Below, in pieces: positions 1-6,065 of a stretch of DNA of 14,534 nucleotides. The DNA comes from DATNPH01 sp036703315 (GTDB taxonomy: Bacteria; Cyanobacteriota; Cyanobacteriia; Cyanobacteriales; Coleofasciculaceae): assembly GCA_036703315.1 (NCBI GenBank), contig DATNPH010000065.1:1-14534 (forward strand), in the 5' to 3' direction. Within the stretch, counting starts at the first letter, position 1; each line of letters starts with the position of its first letter. Under the pieces are notes generated by a model. The model was not told the DNA's origin. It saw only the letters and a program-made list of their open reading frames with translations, and searched no databases. The position numbers and the translations under genes are program-made.

Positions 1-615
1 GATACGTGCGCCCACCGCGGTAAAGCGTTCTGGTTGTTTGAGGAACGTAACAACTTCTTGCAGTTCTTCTTTAGCTTCTTCAATTCCGGCAACATCATTG
101 AACATCACGCCGGTTTTCGCTTCCATCTGGAACCGAGCACGAGATTTGCCAAAGTTCATCGCTTGACCGGGACCACCACCGATGTTGCTAGAACGACGGA
201 ATAGAAAGAACAGTCCAGCAATTAAGAGAATGGGAAAAATTAAATTCCCCAGCAGTCCCCAAATCGCGCCATCATTCCGAACTGGATGTGCATCGAGAGT
301 AATATTAGATTCTCTGAGCTTGGCAATCAGTTCCGGAGCACTTGTTGGCAAATCGACTCGCAGCCGCTGAATACGGTTATCGAGTTCTGGATCGATCGCT
401 TCAACAATTGCTGTTCGACCAGCATCGTAGAGGTCAACACTGGTTACTCTACCCGCATCTAGATACTCCAAGAAGCGCCCATAGGTCATGCGCGTGCTGG
501 CTGTATTTCTACCTAAGTCAGCGGCTGGGGTAGAAAATGCCCCTTGCCATAGGAAAAACCCAATAACCAGGGCTGGTAATGTCCAAAGTAATATTATTCT
601 CCAGGAAACTTTCAT
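1..615 (-). CDS. ftsH: ATP-dependent zinc metalloprotease FtsH, FtsH2-type (5' part only)
   Basis: Membrane-bound AAA+ protease; in cyanobacteria the closest relatives (FtsH2, Synechocystis slr0228) degrade damaged D1 during photosystem II repair. I translated 205 codons from the ATG at 615-613. The protein opens with a transmembrane segment (residues about 5-25, WRIILLWTLPALVIGFF), then a lumenal/periplasmic domain containing RMTYGRFLEYLDAGRV, a second membrane segment (about 122-141, NLIFPILLIAGLFFLFRR), the linker GGGPGQAMNFGKS, and the start of the AAA module (DVAGIEEAKEELQEVV). The window ends just before the Walker A motif, so the ATPase core and HEXXH zinc site lie outside. An AGAGG sequence about 10 bases upstream supports the start. 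Resemblance to FtsH2 is from memory of that sequence; identity as FtsH is certain, the paralogue assignment is likely. Confidence 0.95.
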   Translation of the reverse strand, partial: MKVSWRIILLWTLPALVIGFFLWQGAFSTPAADLGRNTASTRMTYGRFLEYLDAGRVTSVDLYDAGRTAIVEAIDPELDNRIQRLRVDLPTSAPELIAKLRESNITLDAHPVRNDGAIWGLLGNLIFPILLIAGLFFLFRRSSNIGGGPGQAMNFGKSRARFQMEAKTGVMFNDVAGIEEAKEELQEVVTFLKQPERFTAVGARI

Positions 616-898
616 CTGTTATTAGCCTCTAGATACTAGTCATACGTGCTGGTATCCGTCATATATGAGCATTATGGACAACGCAACCCAGCTAAAAAAA
701 ATTGAATCAACGGGAATTTTTCTGCTACTACCTACCTTATTGCTAAAACTGTAGGCTTTTAAGCCGTCATTTAGGCTATTGCAAGCACTTGTAACATTAT
801 CTTAACTAAATTTAACTTAATTCTCAGGTTCTGAGCAAGCCACTCTCTATAAGAGGGAGTAAGGAGAACACCATCAGAACTTATAGCAAAAGCCAGAG

Positions 899-919
899 GG
901 CAGACGGCAGACGGCAGAA
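899..919. repeat. Heptamer tandem repeat GGCAGAC (STRR type)
   Basis: Three contiguous 7-base units: GGCAGAC (899-905), GGCAGAC (906-912), GGCAGAA (913-919), with a degenerate unit GCCAGAG just before. Short tandemly repeated heptamers are a known feature of filamentous cyanobacterial intergenic DNA. No function can be read from it. Confidence 0.8.
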
Positions 920-1020
920 GGGAAAAGATTGACGGGTCTTGGTTTCAGTATCTTCCTTTGTCCTAACCTTTATGGCGACAGCTATACCTAAGAGCCTCCC
1001 ATTGGCCATTCCCAACAACA

Positions 1021-1066
1021 TAATGCGCCTGATCCTAGGGCTTAAGCCACAGATACAGGCGCATTA
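1021..1066 (-). terminator. Inverted repeat downstream of petH, possible transcript end
   Basis: Perfect 11-bp arms TAATGCGCCTG (1021-1031) and CAGGCGCATTA (1056-1066) enclose 24 bases, which themselves contain the 10-bp palindrome GGCTTAAGCC (1039-1048). The hairpin begins about 50 bases past the petH stop codon. On the minus strand it is followed only by ATTATGTTGTTGG, not a clean U-run, so it is not a textbook intrinsic terminator; 3'-end stabilisation is equally possible. Confidence 0.45.
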
Positions 1067-1116
1067 GAGAAATTTGTAGTGGACTAGTTACAGATTAAGT
1101 CTAGACCTACAGCAAC

Positions 1117-2349
1117 CTAGTAGGTTTCAACATGCCAGGAACCAGCCTTCTTCAACTGCCTCTGGTACTGCGACCAGTTCACCCCTTGCTTTTGGGCAGC
1201 AGCTGTCAAGGCAGCATCAATACCATCTTCCATGCCTTTTAAACCGCAGATATAGGTGTGGGTGTTTTCTTTCTGAACCAAGCTCCAGAGTTCATCCGCG
1301 TGTTCAGCCACCCGGTGTTGGATATACATTTTGCCGCCTTCAGAGTTCTTCTGTTCACGGCTGATTGCATAAGTCAGGCGGAAGTTATCCGGGAATTTTT
1401 GTTGTAACTCCTCCAACTCTTCTTTGTAGAGGACGTTGGGAGTCGTAGCGACACCGAAGATCAGCCAAGCCAACCCCTTAAACTTGTAGTCTTCATGTTG
1501 CTCTTTGAACATCCGCCACAGGAATGCCCGGAATGGTGCAATTCCGGTACCGGTAGCCATCATGATAACATTGGCTTCCGGATCTTCCGGTAACAACATC
1601 TCTTTGCCTACGGGACCTGTGATTTTTAGTTCATCTCCTACTTGGAGATTGCAAAGGTAGGTAGAGCAAACACCGTAAACGGTTTCACCCGTTTCAGGAT
1701 GTTTGTATTCCAGCTGCCTGACACACAGCGATACAGTTTTATCGTCCACGTTGTCACCGTGGCGAGTCGAGGCAATAGAGTACAGACGCAGCTTGTGAGG
1801 TTTGCCCTTGTCATCGGTTCCCGCCGGGATGATGCCGATACTTTGACCTTCAAGATAGCGTAAATCTCCTCCAGAAATGTCAAATGTTAAATGACGGCAA
1901 GTGCCAATTCCGCCTTCCTTAACTAGCTCGTAATTCGATATACACTTACCAACAAAAGGGGCATTTGGGCGGTAGATATTGACAGGAATGTCAGCTTTCG
2001 GTTTTGTTTGAGTCATACGCTTGCCTTTCTCTTCTGACTGAATTGGCTGGGGTTCAGCTTCTGGTTCAGCTTTCGGTTCAGCTTTTGATGCGGCTTTTCC
2101 GTTGGCTCCGTTGTCAGCAGTGAGAGGCTGAATACTGACAATTTTGCCACCCAGACGAGTAATCCGCTGCATTTCTTGATTCATTCGACTGTATGGCACT
2201 GTGATAAACACACTGCCACTTTGACGAATTGGATAGTTTAACTGGTCAGTCTGTTGGTTCTGACGTAGACCCACCACTTCGTAGACAAATATGCGAGTAC
2301 CGAATTCCGTAGTGTTGCCGGAATTGGCAGCCGCGCTAGGACTGTACAT
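1117..2349 (-). CDS. petH: Ferredoxin-NADP(+) reductase with CpcD-like N-terminal domain
   Basis: Transfers electrons from reduced ferredoxin to NADP+ at the end of linear photosynthetic electron flow. The 410-residue protein has a CpcD-type linker domain (about 18-75, FVYEVVGLRQN to GGKIVSIQPL) that docks the enzyme to phycobilisome rods, then a Pro/Glu/Ala hinge (about 88-103, KAEPKAEPEAEPQP), then the reductase. In the reductase, RLYS (188-191) and GVCSTYL (226-232) form the FAD site, ATGTGIAPFRAF (265-276) and HTYICGLKGMEDG (364-376) the NADP site, and the chain ends in the usual tyrosine (HVETY). Length and order match the three-domain cyanobacterial form. Internal Met112 with its own Shine-Dalgarno would give the short, phycobilisome-free isoform known in other cyanobacteria. 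The gene is divergent from prk; a GTA-N8-TAC site lies about 180 bases upstream of its ATG. Confidence 0.98.
   Translation of the reverse strand: MYSPSAAANSGNTTEFGTRIFVYEVVGLRQNQQTDQLNYPIRQSGSVFITVPYSRMNQEMQRITRLGGKIVSIQPLTADNGANGKAASKAEPKAEPEAEPQPIQSEEKGKRMTQTKPKADIPVNIYRPNAPFVGKCISNYELVKEGGIGTCRHLTFDISGGDLRYLEGQSIGIIPAGTDDKGKPHKLRLYSIASTRHGDNVDDKTVSLCVRQLEYKHPETGETVYGVCSTYLCNLQVGDELKITGPVGKEMLLPEDPEANVIMMATGTGIAPFRAFLWRMFKEQHEDYKFKGLAWLIFGVATTPNVLYKEELEELQQKFPDNFRLTYAISREQKNSEGGKMYIQHRVAEHADELWSLVQKENTHTYICGLKGMEDGIDAALTAAAQKQGVNWSQYQRQLKKAGSWHVETY
2014..2031 (-). promoter_or_regulatory. Internal ribosome binding site and ATG for short PetH isoform
   Basis: On the minus strand GAGAAAGG (2031-2024) precedes an in-frame ATG (2016-2014) by 7 bases. 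This is codon 112, located right after the hinge and before the reductase domain (MTQTKPKADIPVN). Synechocystis is known to make a short FNR by internal initiation near residue 113; the position and spacing here fit that. Use in this organism is inferred. Confidence 0.7.
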
Positions 2350-2501
2350 TGCTTCAATATCTCCAAACCAGACTTAAATAGGTTGCTAAAACGTGCCCTT
2401 CCCTACCACAAGCCGACTCCATTTTCGGAATCTAGATAGGCTTTCCTAGAGCTGAATAGAGCACTATAAGCGTAACATTGAAAGCTATGCCCAGTCCTTC
2501 T

Positions 2502-2531
2502 CTACAGTTGTCGTGGGAAATCCAACTGTAG
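2502..2531. promoter_or_regulatory. 9-bp dyad CTACAGTTG-N12-CAACTGTAG upstream of petH
   Basis: Perfect inverted repeat: CTACAGTTG at 2502-2510 and CAACTGTAG at 2523-2531. The right arm overlaps the NtcA-type site and the left arm overlaps a weak -10-like TGTAGA on the minus strand (2506-2501). It may be an operator, or a hairpin in a long petH leader if transcription starts upstream. Confidence 0.5.
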
Positions 2532-2541
2532 TTCCTCCTAC
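2528..2541. promoter_or_regulatory. Putative NtcA binding site (GTA-N8-TAC)
   Basis: Exact match to the NtcA consensus: GTA at 2528-2530, eight bases, TAC at 2539-2541. On the minus strand, toward petH, a 21-base gap leads to TGTAGA, a weak -10 (three of six matches) at about the spacing NtcA-activated promoters use. petH of Anabaena is known to have an NtcA-dependent promoter. The motif is only six fixed bases, so chance is not excluded. Confidence 0.5.
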
Positions 2542-2559
2542 CCACAAGCGTATCTAGTC

Positions 2560-2591
2560 ATTGACTCGAAAACTGTCAATCTTGAGTCAAT
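2560..2591. promoter_or_regulatory. GTCAAT half-site cluster (operator-like)
   Basis: An 8-bp inverted repeat, ATTGACTC (2560-2567) and GAGTCAAT (2584-2591), contains an extra direct copy GTCAAT at 2575-2580, 11 bases before the last copy. One inverted and two direct half-sites about one helical turn apart look like a transcription-factor site. The regulator is unknown to me; a LysR-type Calvin-cycle regulator is one guess only. Confidence 0.4.
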
Positions 2592-2769
2592 TTCATTTTT
2601 TCTTTACACAAAATGCACACACTACCTTAGCATAGGTACTTAAGTGGAGTGCTCCAGCTTCTAATAAGCCTTGTAGGGGTAACCCAGTTTTGGTAAGATC
2701 CATCTCAGCAGCTAGTACTAAATACTTACGCCGTGCCCTGCGTGAGTCTTCCCAGAAAGACTGTGCTTG

Positions 2770-2795
2770 CGCATATCATGCCTTCATGATGTGCG
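2770..2795 (+). promoter_or_regulatory. Stable hairpin upstream of prk
   Basis: Arms CGCATATCATG (2770-2780) and CATGATGTGCG (2785-2795) pair over 11 positions with a single G-U wobble around a CCTT loop. It sits about 96 bases before the prk start and has no T-run after it, so it is either a 5' leader structure or a protein-binding palindrome. Confidence 0.5.
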
Positions 2796-2891
2796 ATTAA
2801 CCCATATTTTACACAGCCGGGGTGACTGAGGGTTTGGGATTTGGCTTGCTGAAAACTTTTTTGAAAATGTATTTTGAGTTAGAGGGAAGAT

Positions 2892-3896
2892 ATGACCACT
2901 CAGCTGGACCGCGTGGTATTAATTGGTGTTGCCGGAGATTCGGGGTGCGGTAAGTCAACTTTTCTGCGCCGATTGACGGATTTATTTGGCGAAGAGTTCA
3001 TGACTGTGATCTGCTTAGATGACTATCACAGTCTGGATCGGAAACAGCGTAAAGAGCAAGGCGTTACCGCGCTTAATCCTAAGGCAAACAACTTTGACCT
3101 GATGTATGAGCAAATTAAGGCGCTCAAGGAAGGTCAAGCTATTGACAAGCCAATATATAACCATGAAACTGGTGAGCTTGATCCACCGGAGTTGATCAAA
3201 CCCAACAGAGTTGTCGTGATTGAGGGACTTCACCCTCTGTATGACGAGCGGGTGCGATCGCTTCTTGACTTCAGCGTTTACCTAGATATTAGCGATGAGG
3301 TCAAAATTAACTGGAAAATCCAACGGGACATGGCAGAGCGGGGTCATACCTACGAAGATGTCCTTGCTGCCATTAATGCTAGACGCCCAGACTTTAGTTC
3401 CTACATCGAGCCGCAGAAGGAATACGCCGATGTCGTAATCCAAATCTTGCCAACGCAGCTCCTCAAAGAAGACAAGGAAAGCAAGATCTTGCGTGTGCGC
3501 CTAATTCAGCGGGATGGTGTAGAAGGCTTTGAGCCAGTCTATCTATTTGACGAAGGCTCAACCATTGACTGGAGGCCTTGTGGTCGTAAGCTGACTTGTG
3601 CTTACCCTGGTATTAAATTGTTCTATGGTCCAGATAGTTACTTTGGTCACGATGTCTCCGTCCTAGAAGTCGATGGTCAGTTCGACAATCTGGAGGAGAT
3701 GATTTATATCGAGAGCCACCTCAGCAACACCTCCACCAAGTTCTACGGTGAGATGACTGAACTGATGCTCAAGCATCCAGATTATCCTGGCTCCAACAAT
3801 GGCTCTGGCTTGTTCCAGGTTCTTGTTGGTCTGAAGATGCGAGCTACTTATGAACGATTGACGGCTAACAAAGTCCAACTAGCTGCCAAGGTATAG
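2892..3896 (+). CDS. prk: Phosphoribulokinase
   Basis: Phosphorylates ribulose 5-phosphate with ATP to make the Rubisco substrate ribulose 1,5-bisphosphate; the committed Calvin-cycle step. The 334-residue protein is full length for the cyanobacterial/plant class. The P-loop GDSGCGKST (15-23) is followed by LDDYHSLDR (42-50), the substrate-binding IYNHETGELDPPE region (88-100), and VVVIEGLHPL (107-116). The four redox cysteines of the thioredoxin/CP12-regulated enzyme are all visible: Cys19 and Cys41 at the N-terminus, Cys230 and Cys236 (RPCGRKLTC) at the C-terminus. So light/dark control by disulfide formation and by the GAPDH-CP12-PRK complex is expected. GAGGGAAG before the ATG is a good ribosome site. 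Transcribed alone, divergent from petH, and followed by a hairpin at 3931. Confidence 0.98.
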   Translation: MTTQLDRVVLIGVAGDSGCGKSTFLRRLTDLFGEEFMTVICLDDYHSLDRKQRKEQGVTALNPKANNFDLMYEQIKALKEGQAIDKPIYNHETGELDPPELIKPNRVVVIEGLHPLYDERVRSLLDFSVYLDISDEVKINWKIQRDMAERGHTYEDVLAAINARRPDFSSYIEPQKEYADVVIQILPTQLLKEDKESKILRVRLIQRDGVEGFEPVYLFDEGSTIDWRPCGRKLTCAYPGIKLFYGPDSYFGHDVSVLEVDGQFDNLEEMIYIESHLSNTSTKFYGEMTELMLKHPDYPGSNNGSGLFQVLVGLKMRATYERLTANKVQLAAKV

Positions 3897-3930
3897 TCTT
3901 TCCAACTCAAATTACAATTAATTGTGTGGT

Positions 3931-3968
3931 GCGCGAGATGCCCCTTTGAGGCTCTCGCGCTTTATCTT
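3931..3968 (+). terminator. Likely prk terminator
   Basis: GCGCGAGA (3931-3938) and TCTCGCGC (3953-3960) form a perfect 8-bp GC-rich stem, extendable inward by GCC/GGC with one bulged T, followed by TTTATCTT. It starts 34 bases after the prk stop codon and ends before the next ATG, so it should separate prk from the small gene downstream. Confidence 0.65.
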
Positions 3969-3996
3969 GGATAAAGACACACTACAGAGCTATAGT

Positions 3997-4296
3997 ATGA
4001 GATTTTGGATTACCAGCTTTCTAGTCCTGTTTGGAATGGCAGAACTTTTTCAGTGGATCAGACACTTCAGTGTGCCACTGCCGATGTTTATTTTAGGTGG
4101 AGCCTTATTAGCGATCGCTTCCAACTACAAAAAACTAGCGAACTGGGCTTTACGGAATAAAACAGCTGAACCACCACTCCTCGATTCTGCCAATTCCTCC
4201 ACTTGGAATAGTCTTAATTCATCCCCGTCAAAGCCAGCCTTTCAACCCCCTCGATCTATTTCTTTTACCATCAATCGCTCCGCTGAACCCGAATAA
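3997..4296 (+). CDS. Small conserved-type membrane protein, unknown function
   Basis: A 99-residue protein read from the ATG at 3997. The N-terminal half is strongly hydrophobic, with two probable membrane segments (about 2-18, RFWITSFLVLFGMAELF, and about 27-43, PLPMFILGGALLAIASN) followed by a polar, Ser/Pro/Asn-rich tail. No enzymatic motif is seen. I vaguely recognise it as a short cyanobacterial hypothetical type but cannot name a family. An in-frame TTG at 3922 would add 25 residues, but they would run through the prk terminator hairpin, so I prefer the ATG. Contains one HIP1 octamer (4111-4118). The coding potential is supported by the clean hydrophobic pattern; expression is unproven. 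Confidence 0.7.
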   Translation: MRFWITSFLVLFGMAELFQWIRHFSVPLPMFILGGALLAIASNYKKLANWALRNKTAEPPLLDSANSSTWNSLNSSPSKPAFQPPRSISFTINRSAEPE

Positions 4297-4352
4297 AGTC
4301 TATTTAATAGGCTACAGGGTTAATTAAACCCTACTTTGATTTGTGATATTTT

Positions 4353-5114
4353 TTATGTCTGCGGCTGGCTTATTTTGTGAAATCTAAACAGCTGAGGAAT
4401 ACTGCGGCAATAGTACAAAAGCCCCAATAAGCAAGCCATCTGAATAGCACTCATTCCCAAAACAGGATGAAAATCTGGCTTGATGAAATCAATGAGCAAG
4501 CGAAATCCTAAATAAGCCACCATGTAAAATTTAAATAAATCACCGTCTTGGCGTGGGTAGCGGCTACGGTGACGTAAAAATATAATCAAAATTAGTAGAA
4601 AGAGAATTTCGTACAGCTGAGTAGGATGGCGAGAAACGCCATCACCAAAATCGACGCCCCAAGGCAATATGGTAGCGATTCCGTAGGTGCGATCACTCAA
4701 TCCCGTCAAGAAACAACCAATTCTACCGACAGCCGTTCCCGCTATCAAAGGGTAGACAAACGCATCGCCCGTTGACCGAGTTACACCGATTAATTTCTTA
4801 GTCCATTCAACACCAATTAGCCCACCCAGCAACGCTCCTACTACAGTTTTCCCTTGCAATAGAAGCAAAAAGAAATGTTGCCAATTTTGCCCAATAAAAT
4901 CAATATGCTGTAGTAAAACAAGCACCTTTGCTCCAATTAGAGCGCCTACTAAGCCACCAACAAGTACAGAACTACGTTGCGAGGCTGAGATAGAATCCTT
5001 CCGGACATTACGGAGTAATAGACGAAAGGCAATAGCATACGCCAAAGACTCAAATAAAAGATGAGGATGCACCCGTACAAAACCTAACCCAAAATAGACG
5101 GGAAAACTCGTCAT
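4353..5114 (-). CDS. Lgt-family membrane protein, divergent (prolipoprotein diacylglyceryl transferase-like)
   Basis: A 253-residue polytopic membrane protein with the layout of Lgt, which moves diacylglycerol from phosphatidylglycerol to lipoprotein cysteines. Family landmarks seen: ALLGGLIGV (94-102), GRIGCF (130-135), SRHPTQLYE (161-169) and YLGFRLLIDF (201-210). Compared with E. coli Lgt (residues as I recall them), the arginines equivalent to R143 and R239 are kept (R131, R205), but H103 is replaced by Leu96 and the essential N146 by Cys134; E243 is Asp209. It is therefore probably a paralogue with altered or lost activity rather than the housekeeping Lgt, which should exist elsewhere. 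ATG at 5114-5112 has only a weak ribosome site. A heptamer repeat lies just upstream, and the next gene on this strand is the coiled-coil protein at 5226-5825. Confidence 0.8.
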   Translation of the reverse strand: MTSFPVYFGLGFVRVHPHLLFESLAYAIAFRLLLRNVRKDSISASQRSSVLVGGLVGALIGAKVLVLLQHIDFIGQNWQHFFLLLLQGKTVVGALLGGLIGVEWTKKLIGVTRSTGDAFVYPLIAGTAVGRIGCFLTGLSDRTYGIATILPWGVDFGDGVSRHPTQLYEILFLLILIIFLRHRSRYPRQDGDLFKFYMVAYLGFRLLIDFIKPDFHPVLGMSAIQMACLLGLLYYCRSIPQLFRFHKISQPQT

Positions 5115-5155
5115 ATTAGTCCAGTTGATTCCTTTGTTGATAGTCTATGGTTTTT

Positions 5156-5184
5156 TGCTAATCGCTAATTGCTCATTGGGTAAT
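5156..5184. repeat. Heptamer tandem repeat TGCTAAT (STRR type)
   Basis: TGCTAAT (5156-5162), CGCTAAT (5163-5169), TGCTCAT (5170-5176), TGGGTAAT (5177-5184, one base longer), then TGCTCTC. These are imperfect 7-base units lying in the 111-bp gap between the two minus-strand genes. The unit differs from the other two heptamer arrays in this window. Confidence 0.6.
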
Positions 5185-5225
5185 TGCTCTCGAACATGAA
5201 CCAGTAGCCATACGTATTGGCGCTT

Positions 5226-5825
5226 CTAACGACCCATCTTACGCTTCAAATCGTTGAGTTCGTCTTGCGCTTCCCAACGCTTAAACTGGTCTTCTAACGG
5301 GTCAGCTCCCCTAAAGGCACTGTAACTGGTACTCTGATTCCAACCAGAAGTTTGTGCTCCTGAAGTGTCTTCAGAGAATCGTGTTTGAGCCTTAGAATTA
5401 GCACGCGCTGCTTCTACCTCTTTAGCCTTTGTTCGCACTTCCTGCCGACGGGTTTGAATTTGACGCAATAGTTCCTTGGCTTGTAAGGTTCGCTGTTTAA
5501 CGCCTTCCATCTGTCCCCAGCGCTGGTTCCCCTGACGTAATAAAGCGGCTTCCCGTTCTTGAGCAGCTTGAGCTAGATCCTGTCTTCCGTGGGAGTTGGC
5601 TTTGTCTACTCGTTCATGCCAGCGTTGAATGTCTTGAGCGATCGAAAGAATTTCGTCCTGCAAACCCTTTTCCTGTAACTGTAAATCAGCAATCAGCCGC
5701 AGGGTGTCCTCTTCTTGCTCTCGTAGCTGCTCTTCTAGTGCCTGTAACTCTAGATGGGGGTTATTGCGTATAAATTCCTCTAGACGGTTTTCTAGAAACC
5801 GATTGAAATCGTCAAATAAACCCAC
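5226..5825 (-). CDS. Cyanobacterial coiled-coil protein, TIGR04376-like
   Basis: A 199-residue soluble protein, very rich in Glu, Gln, Arg and Leu. Residues about 28-145 are predicted by eye to form long coiled-coil helices (for example QALEEQLREQEEDTLRLIADL), followed by a Ser/Thr/Gln-rich linker (about 146-172) and a short charged C-terminal helix (DPLEDQFKRWEAQDEL) ending in KRKMGR. The opening MGLFDDFNRFLENRLEEFIRNN and overall pattern match what I remember of the cyanobacteria-restricted family TIGR04376; the function is not known. Size and helical character recall PspA/Vipp1-like proteins, but no specific motif supports that. The start is GTG (5825-5823), chosen because GGGGAG lies just upstream. 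A dyad at 5920-5946 separates it from the upstream minus-strand gene. Confidence 0.85.
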   Translation of the reverse strand: MGLFDDFNRFLENRLEEFIRNNPHLELQALEEQLREQEEDTLRLIADLQLQEKGLQDEILSIAQDIQRWHERVDKANSHGRQDLAQAAQEREAALLRQGNQRWGQMEGVKQRTLQAKELLRQIQTRRQEVRTKAKEVEAARANSKAQTRFSEDTSGAQTSGWNQSTSYSAFRGADPLEDQFKRWEAQDELNDLKRKMGR

Positions 5826-5919
5826 TTGCTCCCCACTCCTCGCGCTCAGGTACGTCCAACTATGTTAGCAACCCCTTGAGGAACCAGAGCATAGAGCAAC
5901 AACTAGATAAAACTTTGAT

Positions 5920-5946
5920 AATCCGCCGTACTTTAGTCGGCGGATT
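5920..5946. terminator. GC-rich 9-bp hairpin between minus-strand genes
   Basis: Perfect arms AATCCGCCG (5920-5928) and CGGCGGATT (5938-5946) around a 9-base loop. On the minus strand it is followed by ATCAAAGTTTTATC, a poor but T-containing tail. It could end the transcript of the 6066-7340 gene or sit in the leader of the GTG-started gene downstream. Confidence 0.45.
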
Positions 5947-6016
5947 CTAGCAGTTGTCTAATTGGGGAATAACTAATTGCCTATCTCCTTACCCCCTAAT
6001 CCCTCTCAAGATGTTT

Positions 6017-6041
6017 AATTCCTGGAATGTCAGGGGGAATT
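6017..6041 (-). terminator. Weak inverted repeat after the 6066-7340 gene
   Basis: AATTCCTG (6017-6024) pairs with CA..GGAATT (6031-6041), with two unpaired Gs, starting 25 bases past the stop codon. There is no T-run. A minor candidate for a transcript end. Confidence 0.25.
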
Positions 6042-6065
6042 TTCAACTAGGTTATCCTCTTGCCA

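Larger units (their letters stand above)
616..1116. other. ftsH-petH intergenic region (501 bp)
   Basis: Both flanking genes run leftward, so this stretch holds the petH transcript end and the ftsH promoter and leader. I see no open reading frame that looks real. It contains a GGCAGAC heptamer repeat at 899-919, an 11-bp inverted repeat at 1021-1066, and an AT-rich portion from about 680 to 830 in which the ftsH promoter should lie. On the minus strand a CATAAT (675-670 region) could be a -10 box, but no good -35 accompanies it, so I do not call a promoter. Confidence 0.6.
2350..2891. promoter_or_regulatory. petH-prk divergent control region (542 bp)
   Basis: Non-coding stretch between two divergently transcribed photosynthesis genes, so it holds both promoters and both leaders. 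Visible elements, left to right: TATAGT on the minus strand (2468-2463), five of six matches to a -10 box for petH but with no clear -35; a 9-bp dyad (2502-2531); GTA-N8-TAC (2528-2541); three GTCAAT half-sites (2560-2591); a strong hairpin (2770-2795); and GAGGGAAG, a good Shine-Dalgarno, immediately before the prk ATG. No credible ORF is present. Confidence 0.75.

Noticed and set aside
2603..2620. HLR1-like match upstream of prk
   Set aside because: Only the first half (TTTACA) fits; the second half at the required 2-base gap mismatches at several positions.
3922..3996. TTG-initiated N-terminal extension of the small membrane protein gene at 3997
   Set aside because: The extra 25 codons run through the prk terminator hairpin and have no ribosome site; the hydrophobic protein starts naturally at the ATG.
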